From JBEKYD01 sp049511335 (GTDB taxonomy: Bacteria; Acidobacteriota; Terriglobia; Bryobacterales; Bryobacteraceae): DNA of 6,124 bases. The translations under genes were made by a program, and so were the position numbers. Position 1 is the first letter of the stretch; each line of letters begins with the position of its first letter. Below are positions 1-5,219 of this stretch, one piece after another. A model generated the notes under the pieces. That model saw only the letters and a program-made list of their open reading frames with translations. It searched no databases and was not told where the DNA came from. Location of the stretch: positions 1 to 6,124 of the forward strand of contig JBEKYD010000399.1 in NCBI GenBank assembly GCA_049511335.1, read 5' to 3'.

Positions 1-991
1 GCTTGGCGTGCGGCGCTGTGCTGCCGTCTTCCAGTCCCAGCGCCCACTTGATCGCTTCCAGGTACATGGTCCGCACCTCTGGGTTCGCGATTTGCTCCCT
101 GGTGTGCCCGAGGCTGGAATAAAAGACGCGCCCCTTGCCATACATCTTCGCCCACGCGATGGCGATGTCGCGGTCGGTGCGGACGGCGACCGCGGGGCTG
201 GCGCCGCGGCCGGGCATCGCGGGCGCCGCAGGCATCTCGAGCAGCGGCACTCCGGCGGCCTGCGCCGCCACCGGACTCTCGGAGGCATACGGATCGAGCG
301 GGCCGGGCGGAGGCAGCTTGGTTTCGTCCAGCCGCATCAGCACATTCACCTTGTTGCGCGACCAGTCGTCTTCCCGCGGCATGTACATCTCGTCGTACAT
401 CGTCAGGTGCGTGCCGGCAAAGTGGCGCATGGCGGGGAAGGAAGGATCCTCAATGATGACGGGAGCGGCGAACGTGAACCAGGGATGGGCCGCGAACTCG
501 CCGCCGATCATTTCCGTATACTCCGGCCAGACATGGTCGTGGTTCGCGTCGAGCGCGGCGTGGATGCCCACGAAGCCTTTGCCCTTGTCGTGGATAAAGG
601 CAATGAAGTCCCTCTTCTGCTGTTCGTCGAGCGGCCATACTCCGGTGGTGTCGGCGGCCACAATGGCGTCGAACCAGCTCAGGTTGCGGCTCAAGCCCTG
701 GCCGGTGTAGCCCTTGGTGATCCACGCGGGGTCGGTACGAATCTCAACGTCGAAGAGCCCGGAGTCGTGCCCCAACTGCCAGACCATGGCTTCGGTATCG
801 GTGATGGATCCGTGGTGCCAGCCGTATGCAAATCCCAGGACGAGAACGTGCTTTTTCGGGGCCATCGGATCGACGGTTGCCCTACGGAGGCCTCCTGGCG
901 CAAGCTGTTGCGCCCGCGCGCCGCCTATCCAGACCGTGGCGGTAAAAAGCGCGAACGCCGTCGCGCCGACGATTGCTTTCGATTTGTGCAT
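1..991 (-). CDS. Secreted ThuA-domain protein (3' end cut by window edge)
   Basis: Reading from ATG at 991-989, the frame stays open for 330 codons to the window edge, so the stop is missing. The last visible residues (EAIKWALGLEDGS) look like a ThuA C-terminus, so little is probably lost. Residues 1-27 form a Sec-type signal: basic MHKSK, hydrophobic core, then ARA before QQ. The mature part has the ThuA fold signatures LGFAYGWHHG (52-61), KGFVGIHAALDAN (138-150, His144), then GGEFAAHPW, DEMYMP and YGKGRVFYSSLGHT. ThuA proteins are class-I-glutaminase-like. Rhizobial ThuA acts in trehalose and 3-keto-sugar use, but the substrate here is unknown. GGGAG at 1003-999 lies 7 nt before the ATG. 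The gene starts 26 nt after the TIM-barrel gene and is probably co-transcribed with it. Residues 210-250 contain an Ala/Pro-rich insertion between DEMYMP and YGKGRV. Confidence 0.9.
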   Translation of the reverse strand, partial: MHKSKAIVGATAFALFTATVWIGGARAQQLAPGGLRRATVDPMAPKKHVLVLGFAYGWHHGSITDTEAMVWQLGHDSGLFDVEIRTDPAWITKGYTGQGLSRNLSWFDAIVAADTTGVWPLDEQQKRDFIAFIHDKGKGFVGIHAALDANHDHVWPEYTEMIGGEFAAHPWFTFAAPVIIEDPSFPAMRHFAGTHLTMYDEMYMPREDDWSRNKVNVLMRLDETKLPPPGPLDPYASESPVAAQAAGVPLLEMPAAPAMPGRGASPAVAVRTDRDIAIAWAKMYGKGRVFYSSLGHTREQIANPEVRTMYLEAIKWALGLEDGSTAPHAK

Positions 992-1017
992 TTATGATCT
1001 CCCAGGCTCCTGCCCGA

Positions 1018-1944
1018 TCAAACCTGAATGCCGGCCTTGCGCATCACCGCCCGCGCCGTCTCGAGCCCCAGCTTGGCGCCATCTTCGGCCGACATTTCCT
1101 TGGGAATCCGCCCGATGGGCTCCGGGCTGACGCTGCCCGCCCAGCCCATCTCGCGCAACGTTTTGAAGATTCCCACCAGGTCGATAACGCCTTCCCCGGC
1201 CATCAGCCGGGCATTGTCGCGCACATCTTCCGGCGCCATCTTGGCCGCATCCGAAAGGTGTATCAATACGATCTGGTCAGTGCCAGCGCGGCGGATATCC
1301 GCCAGCGTCCCGCCCGAATGATACCAGTGCCAAACATCCAGCACCACTCCAAAACTCGGCCCACATTCGCTGGCGAAATCCATCGTCTCGTTCATCTGGT
1401 AGATGAACACGTGCGGCGCCCGTTGCCGGAACTCGAGCGGCCCAAGGAACTCGAATCCGCACTGGACGCGGTACTTCTCGAGCACCGCACCCACCGCCGT
1501 GAAGCGGTCCTTGAGCATCTTGCGGAGCTCGTCTTTGGGCGTCTGGCTGCTCGCCGGCAGCGTCACCATCATGCGGTTGCAGCCGATCCCGGCGGCGAAC
1601 TTCACCTGCTCCTCCAGACCCTCCATACCCGTACGGAACGCCGCATCGTCGCCGCGAGTAGCGTTCACCGGCAGGCTCGTGAAGGAGGGTCTCAGCTTCA
1701 GCTCCGCCAGCAGCGCTTTGGTTCGATCCAGCCCTTCTCTGTTCGCCGCCGCAAGGTTGATGTCGGTTCCGCCGTATCCCACCTTGGCCGCCAGCCGCGC
1801 GAAATCCGGCCACTGGACCTTCCCCGCCACTAGCGAGTTATTCAGGGCGATGAACATGCCCGGGCCGGCGCCCGCGGCGTTGTGGGTGAACCCGAGAGCG
1901 GCGCCGGCGCCGGCCCCGGTTCGCAGGAATTCTCTTCGGTTCGT
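1018..1944 (-). CDS. Tat-exported xylose-isomerase-like TIM barrel (sugar phosphate isomerase/epimerase family)
   Basis: The body of 279 residues from ATG 1857 to TGA 1020-1018 is an AP-endonuclease-2/xylose-isomerase-like TIM barrel. Numbered from the proposed ACG start, the expected metal and acid residues are Glu165 (GFEFLGP), Asp203 and His206 (LDVWHWYH), His229 (LIHLSDA) and Glu275 (SPEP), followed by a GxxTARAVMRKAG-type end. Upstream of ATG 1857 the same frame reads NRREFLRTGAGAGAALGF, a textbook twin-arginine signal, back to a stop at 2001-1999. There is no ATG, GTG or TTG in that stretch. GGAGG at 1954-1950 sits 5 nt before ACG 1944-1942, exactly where ATG of 'MNRREFLR' would be, so the start is placed there (308 aa). 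ATG 1857 has no ribosome site and would delete the signal. An ATT start at 1947 is a less likely alternative because its spacing is too short. The name is by family only; an exported enzyme is unlikely to see phosphorylated sugars. Confidence 0.85.
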   Translation of the reverse strand, partial: TNRREFLRTGAGAGAALGFTHNAAGAGPGMFIALNNSLVAGKVQWPDFARLAAKVGYGGTDINLAAANREGLDRTKALLAELKLRPSFTSLPVNATRGDDAAFRTGMEGLEEQVKFAAGIGCNRMMVTLPASSQTPKDELRKMLKDRFTAVGAVLEKYRVQCGFEFLGPLEFRQRAPHVFIYQMNETMDFASECGPSFGVVLDVWHWYHSGGTLADIRRAGTDQIVLIHLSDAAKMAPEDVRDNARLMAGEGVIDLVGIFKTLREMGWAGSVSPEPIGRIPKEMSAEDGAKLGLETARAVMRKAGIQV

Positions 1945-1949
1945 AATTT

Positions 1950-1954
1950 CCTCC
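1950..1954 (-). promoter_or_regulatory. Ribosome binding site that decides the TIM-barrel start
   Basis: GGAGG followed by the 5-nt spacer AAATT and then ACG AAC CGA AGA. This is the best Shine-Dalgarno in the region. It points to the ACG codon at 1944-1942 rather than the first canonical ATG nearly 90 nt downstream. Confidence 0.6.
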
Positions 1955-2122
1955 AGCGCGGAGCGGCTTACCGACGGCCTAGCCGCCGCCCATCTAGGCT
2001 AACTCCGCACCACGCCCGCGGCAATCGGCAGCTTCGGCCACTCCAGGTGCGGCAACCGCTCCCAGGTCGGTTCAGCACCGCAAGCCCTCCAGCCGCTCCC
2101 GCCGCTTGACTTTCTCGCACCG

Positions 2123-2163
2123 ATTGTAATTCAATTAGGTATTATTGTAATTGGTTTAGGTAT
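2123..2163 (+). repeat. 21-bp-period tandem repeat at the padR promoter/start
   Basis: The two copies are ATTGTAATTCAATTAGGTAT (2123-2142) and ATTGTAATTGGTTTAGGTAT (2144-2163). They agree at 17 of 20 positions and are offset by 21 bp, two helical turns. The second copy runs into the padR ATG (2162). Copy one contains the odd palindrome TAATT-C-AATTA (2127-2137). This is the only strongly AT-rich patch in the window. It is a candidate operator, possibly autoregulatory, since PadR proteins usually bind palindromes near their own promoters. The PadR link is inference. Confidence 0.6.
2124..2151 (+). promoter_or_regulatory. Candidate padR promoter
   Basis: TTGTAA (2124-2129, 4/6 to the -35 consensus), a 16-nt spacer, and TGTAAT (2146-2151, 5/6 to TATAAT). 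Transcription would begin around 2157-2159, only a few bases before ATG 2162, so the mRNA would be nearly leaderless. That fits the lack of a good Shine-Dalgarno there. An alternative -35, TTGACT (2106-2111), pairs with TTCAAT at 18-nt spacing. The opposite strand carries two TACAAT boxes in the same repeats, which could serve the minus-strand operon. Confidence 0.4.
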
Positions 2164-2491
2164 GAGCAAACCATCCGACCTGATTCAAGGCACCCTCGAC
2201 CTCCTCATCCTCCGCACGCTTTCGCTCGAACCCATGCATGGATGGGCCATCGCCCGCCGCATCCAGCAGGTCAGCGAAGACGTGCTTCAGGTCACACAGG
2301 GCGCTCTCTATCCCGCGCTCCACCGGCTCGAGCAGCAGGGCTGGCTGCGCGCCGAGTGGCGCAGCACCGATACCGGCCGCGAAGCCAAGTTCTACGCGCT
2401 GACACGCGCCGGCCGCGCGCAGCTCGAAAAGGAGCTGGCGCAATGGGAACGGTTGTCGAACGCGGTCAGATTGGTGATCCGGATGGGTTGA
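2162..2491 (+). CDS. PadR-family transcriptional regulator
   Basis: A 109-residue protein with the single-domain PadR winged-helix layout. The N-terminal helix is SDLIQGTLDLLILRTL and the second helix region is MHGWAIARRIQQ. The recognition helix is TQGALYPALHRLEQQGWL (about 45-62), followed by a wing, EWRSTDTGREAKFYALT, and a C-terminal dimerisation helix, AGRAQLEKELAQWERL. Length and sequence match the short acidobacterial PadR proteins that precede MacB/FtsX-type permeases. The GTG start of the neighbouring permease remnant is 10 nt downstream, and that gene's ribosome site overlaps this stop codon. The start ATG is the last part of the 21-bp repeat, so binding there would block transcription and possibly initiation. 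The gene appears intact although its usual partner is broken. The effector ligand cannot be told from sequence. Confidence 0.93.
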   Translation: MSKPSDLIQGTLDLLILRTLSLEPMHGWAIARRIQQVSEDVLQVTQGALYPALHRLEQQGWLRAEWRSTDTGREAKFYALTRAGRAQLEKELAQWERLSNAVRLVIRMG

Positions 2492-2495
2492 GGGG
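2490..2495 (+). promoter_or_regulatory. Ribosome binding site of the permease remnant
   Basis: GAGGGG lies 6 nt before GTG 2502 and overlaps the padR stop TGA (2489-2491). This supports a GTG start and shows the two genes were designed to be translated as a coupled unit. Confidence 0.55.
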
Positions 2496-2501
2496 CGGCG
2501 C

Positions 2502-3102
2502 GTGCATCTTCGACAGTGGTTCGACATCGCCTTCCTTCGGCTCCGTTCGCTGTTCGGCCGTGGCCGCGTCGAGCGCGAGCTTCGCTTTCACCTCGATCGG
2601 GAAACCGAAGCCAACCTGCGCCTCGGCCTTTCGCCACCCGAAGCGCGTCTCGCCGCTCTCCGCCGATTGGGCGGCATGGCACATGTGCAGGAGGAATGTC
2701 GCGATATGCGCCGCACCGGCTACATCGAAAACTTCGTCCGGGACCTTCAGTATGCCGCCCGCACTCTGCTCCAGAGCCCGGGCTTCGCGTTCGCCATCGT
2801 GCTCACCTTGGCGCTCAGCATCGGCGCCACCAGCGCCATCTTCACCGTCGTCGATGGCGTCCTGCTGCGCCCGCTCCCCTATCCTCAGCCCGGCCGCCCT
2901 CGCCGGAATGGTGCTGGGAATCGGCGGCGCGTTGGTGCTGGGACGCGTTCTGTGGAGCCTGCTCTATCAAGTCAGCGCGACCGATCCAGTCACTTTTTCG
3001 GCAGTCTTCGCGGCAACCATCGCCATTGCCGCGATTGCCTGCTACATTCCCGCGCGGCGGGCCACGGCCGCCGATCCTATGACGGCGCTGCGCGCGGAGT
3101 GA
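2502..3102 (+). pseudogene. MacB/FtsX-type ADOP permease, internally deleted and out of frame
   Basis: From GTG 2502, about 132 residues match the N-terminus of acidobacterial ADOP permeases. They comprise the soluble segment ERELRFHLDRETEANLR, then SPPEARLAALRRLGG and EECRDMRR, then the first membrane helix FAFAIVLTLALSIGATSAIF, ending VVDGVLLRPLPYPQPGR at about 2897. At 2893-2900 homology jumps to another frame, which reads ALAGMVLGIGGALVLG, VSATDPVTFSAVF, CYIPARRATAADPMTALRAE and a stop at 3100-3102. That is the family's C-terminal membrane segment and tail. ADOPs are usually around 800 residues, so roughly 600 residues (about 1.8 kb) are gone. The deletion is not a multiple of three: the first frame continues with unrelated residues to 3122. 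No ATP-binding subunit is nearby. The ends remain well conserved, which suggests a recent event. A MAG or assembly collapse is the main alternative. Confidence 0.85.
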
Positions 3103-3114
3103 GGTCCGCAGCGT

Positions 3115-3141
3115 GGCGCTGACACTCGTGTCTGCCGCGCC
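3115..3141. repeat. Short imperfect palindrome
   Basis: GGCGC (3115-3119) pairs with GCGCC (3137-3141) around an inner GACAC/GTGTC pair (3121-3125 and 3128-3132). The right arm has a few extra bases. It could be a small dispersed intergenic repeat or an imperfect hairpin following the permease remnant. Confidence 0.35.
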
Positions 3142-3200
3142 GAGACTCCGAACTTCAGATGCCGTGGAATTCAGGTTGAGCCAATCTTCGTCGATCCAGG

Positions 3201-3290
3201 GTGGGACAGACCATCGTTTTTCGTGGTCTGTCAGGCTTCCGCCGGGCCACAACAACCCGACAGACGACAAAAAACGATCGTCTGTCCCAC
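3201..3290. repeat. BIME-like pair of inverted hairpin repeats
   Basis: Two 35-nt arms (3201-3235 and 3256-3290) are reverse complements at 31 of 35 positions around a 20-nt centre. Each arm is itself a perfect 9-bp hairpin. The left pairs GACAGACCA (3205-3213) with TGGTCTGTC (3224-3232). The right pairs GACAGACGA (3259-3267) with TCGTCTGTC (3278-3286). Both loops are 10 nt with a T/A run. Two of the four differences between arms (arm positions 12 and 25) are partners in the small hairpin and change together. The layout resembles REP/BIME elements: two copies of a hairpin unit placed head to head. Confidence 0.75.
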
Positions 3291-3362
3291 CTTAGTCCCG
3301 GCAGCCTGAGAGGCCAATGCCACACACTTTTCGCAAGGAGCCGGCATGGCATCATTAGTAGG

Positions 3363-3400
3363 GCGGACCCCCCGGTCCGCGCGGGACGCCCACGTCCCGC
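3363..3400. repeat. Two abutting perfect hairpins
   Basis: GCGGACC-CCCC-GGTCCGC (3363-3380) is followed with no gap by GCGGGACG-CCCA-CGTCCCGC (3381-3400). These are stems of 7 and 8 bp, both with 4-nt C-rich loops. Neither is followed by a T tract on either strand, so this is not a standard terminator. It looks like another small intergenic repeat element. Confidence 0.65.
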
Positions 3401-3572
3401 TCCTTTCCCCAAGCACCAAAGCCGATCGTCTGGGTTCCCGGATTGAGCACACGGTGTAATCGCCGCACTTGCGAAATGGAAGTTCACGCCAGCGCGCCGG
3501 GACGGTGTGGCCGTACGGTCGAGCTGCACCATCGAGTTTGTGCGGGGGCACTGAGCTTTTTGTCTGGCGATC

Positions 3573-5219
3573 TTATGCCTTCGGCAAATCCCGTATCATC
3601 CGCGCGCTTGCCCAGTACGCGATCGCCTGAATCGTCAGCGACGGATTAAAGCCGCCGTTGGTGACGTGCACGCTGCCATCCACCACCCAGACATTATCTA
3701 CGTCGTGAATCCGGCAATAGCGGTCCACCACCGAGGTTTGGGGATCGTCGCCCATGCGGCAGGTGCCGGCCTGGTGCTGGCCCCCGCTCACGCCGGCGCC
3801 GGGGAGCTTCGGAAAGCTCTTGACTGCGCCGGCTTCTTTGAGCCACGCTTCGGCCTTGGACGAAATGAAGCGCCCTACCTCCAGATCGTTCGGGTGCCGG
3901 TGGCCGCGGATGCGTAATGTCGGGATGCCCCAGGCGTCGGTCAACTCCGGCGCCAGCTCCACGCGGCTTTCGAAGACCGGCATTTCCTGCACCGGCCCCT
4001 GCACCGCCATGCTGCGCTTGTACCAGGCGCGGACGTAGCGTTTGTGTTCCAACCCCCACAGCGGAACGCCGGGAGCGATGGCGTTACGCGCGAAGAGGTA
4101 GGGCAGGCGGATGAATTCATTGGCGAGCATGGCGCCGCCTTTCAACCCATTGGGCAGGCCGTGGTTGAAATCGCAGCAGGCCACTCGGGCCGCCGGGCCC
4201 AATCCATCGAACACCTCGCGCTCGAACAATCCATAGGCGCCGGAGTAGGCGTGGCCTTGCAGATTGCGTCCGACCCAATCGTGGCGGTTGCCCAAGCCTT
4301 GCGGAAACAATTTGGAGGCCGAGTTGAACAGCAGGCGCGGGGTCTCGGTGGCGGAGCACGATGCCACCACGGCGCGGCACGGCTGCTCGTAGAGCTTCCC
4401 CTCCTGGAAGTATTCGACGGCGGTGGCTTGGCCGCGGTCGTTGGTTGCAATGCGTCGGGCCACGGTCTGGGTGCGGAGCTCGCAGAGCTTGGTGGCTAGC
4501 GCGCGCGGGATGACTGTGAGGGCGGTGGAGTTCTTGGCGTTCACCTCGCACGCGAAGCCCACGCAGTGTGGGCACGCGACGCAGCCCGGCCGCCCCTGAT
4601 AAGTCACCGAATTGATGGCCATGGGAATGGGAAAAGGATGCCAGCCCAGACGCCGCGCGGCCGGCAAAAGCAGCGAGGCTTCCGTATTGAACGGCAATGG
4701 CGGCATGGGGTAAGGCTTCGCGCGGGGCGCTTCGAGCGCGTTGGCGCCGGCTTTGCCCGACACGCCGATTTCCCATTCGGCCTTGGTATAGAAAGGCTCC
4801 AGGTCGGCATAGGACAGCGGCCAATCCGCCAGCGTGCTGCCGGCCGGTGCGCCGTAGGTCGACTTCATGCGGAAGTCCCGCTCCAGGTAGCGCCACGCCA
4901 TGGCGCCATAGCTGAAAGTTCCGCCGCCCACGCAGGCCGCCACGTTGTTGTAGGCGCCTTCGCTGGGCAGAACCTTACGGAACTGGCCGCCGCCCGATTC
5001 CGCCAACCGCACGTAGTGTGCATCCTCGGGGCCGAACGCGTTTCCCAAAACGGTAGTGCGTTGGCTGCGCAGCTCATCGTGTCCGGTTTCGGCGAATTGC
5101 TGGCGACGTCCGCGTTCCAGCAGGACCACGCGAAACCCGGCCAGCGCCAGTTGCTCGGCCACAATGCCCCCGGCGGCTCCCGCGCCCACTACAACCACGT
5201 CTACAGGCGGAAGAGTCAA
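3573..5219 (-). CDS. GMC-type FAD-dependent sugar/alcohol dehydrogenase, large subunit
   Basis: This 548-residue GMC oxidoreductase resembles the catalytic subunits of gluconate 2-dehydrogenase and FAD glucose dehydrogenase. The FAD Rossmann motif GAGAAG is at residues 12-17, ending in LLERG. GGGTFSYGAMAWR (100-112) is the flavin-contacting loop. A cysteine cluster C-x2-C-x2-C-x4-C is at 213, 216, 219 and 224. The C-terminal catalytic part has HQAGTCRMG (His482) and NGGFNPSLTIQAI (Asn525). The 43-residue spacing equals that of the His/His pair of glucose oxidase. Start: TTG 5219-5217 overlaps the TGA of the upstream gene as TTGA, with GGAGGG at 5234-5229, 9 nt before it. This gives MTLPPVDVVVVGAG. 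An ATG 45 nt further upstream would add 15 residues inside the neighbouring gene. There is no signal peptide of its own; export is probably with the small subunit. The substrate is unknown, a sugar or glycoside most likely. Confidence 0.93.
   Translation of the reverse strand: MTLPPVDVVVVGAGAAGGIVAEQLALAGFRVVLLERGRRQQFAETGHDELRSQRTTVLGNAFGPEDAHYVRLAESGGGQFRKVLPSEGAYNNVAACVGGGTFSYGAMAWRYLERDFRMKSTYGAPAGSTLADWPLSYADLEPFYTKAEWEIGVSGKAGANALEAPRAKPYPMPPLPFNTEASLLLPAARRLGWHPFPIPMAINSVTYQGRPGCVACPHCVGFACEVNAKNSTALTVIPRALATKLCELRTQTVARRIATNDRGQATAVEYFQEGKLYEQPCRAVVASCSATETPRLLFNSASKLFPQGLGNRHDWVGRNLQGHAYSGAYGLFEREVFDGLGPAARVACCDFNHGLPNGLKGGAMLANEFIRLPYLFARNAIAPGVPLWGLEHKRYVRAWYKRSMAVQGPVQEMPVFESRVELAPELTDAWGIPTLRIRGHRHPNDLEVGRFISSKAEAWLKEAGAVKSFPKLPGAGVSGGQHQAGTCRMGDDPQTSVVDRYCRIHDVDNVWVVDGSVHVTNGGFNPSLTIQAIAYWASARMIRDLPKA

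Larger units (their letters stand above)
3103..3572. other. Gene-free intergenic stretch with palindromic elements
   Basis: About 470 bp between the permease remnant and the GMC oxidoreductase stop, where the two flanking genes converge. It contains three separate inverted-repeat elements (3115-3141, 3201-3290, 3363-3400), described individually. Small open frames on both strands cross these repeats and have no ribosome site, domain or conserved start, so none is called as a gene. No U-tailed intrinsic terminator is evident next to either flanking gene. In 3401-3572 nothing was recognised beyond the short palindrome CCGTACGG. Confidence 0.7.

Noticed and set aside
8..997. Long plus-strand open frame opposite the ThuA gene
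   Set aside because: It is antisense to a clearly recognisable ThuA protein. It is Arg/Gly/His-rich with no domain, and is open because of the GC-rich codon bias of the true gene.
973..1833. 286-codon plus-strand open frame opposite the TIM-barrel gene
   Set aside because: Its composition is His/Arg-rich and it has no ribosome site or recognisable family. The minus strand carries the conserved TIM-barrel residues.
2242..2890. Plus-strand frame extending upstream of the permease C-terminus through padR
   Set aside because: Only the part after about 2893 is homologous to a protein. The upstream part is an out-of-frame reading of padR and the permease N-terminus.
3201..3400. CRISPR array or insertion sequence
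   Set aside because: The repeats are inverted pairs rather than regularly spaced direct repeats, and there is no transposase frame or target-site duplication.
3423..3432. CGATCGTCTG shared with the right hairpin arm
   Set aside because: It is only 10 nt and lacks the partner strand of the stem, so chance cannot be excluded.
3231..3551. 106-codon minus-strand open frame across the repeats
   Set aside because: It is largely the translation of the hairpin elements, with no ribosome site and no domain. Similar hypothetical proteins may exist in databases only because the repeat is dispersed.
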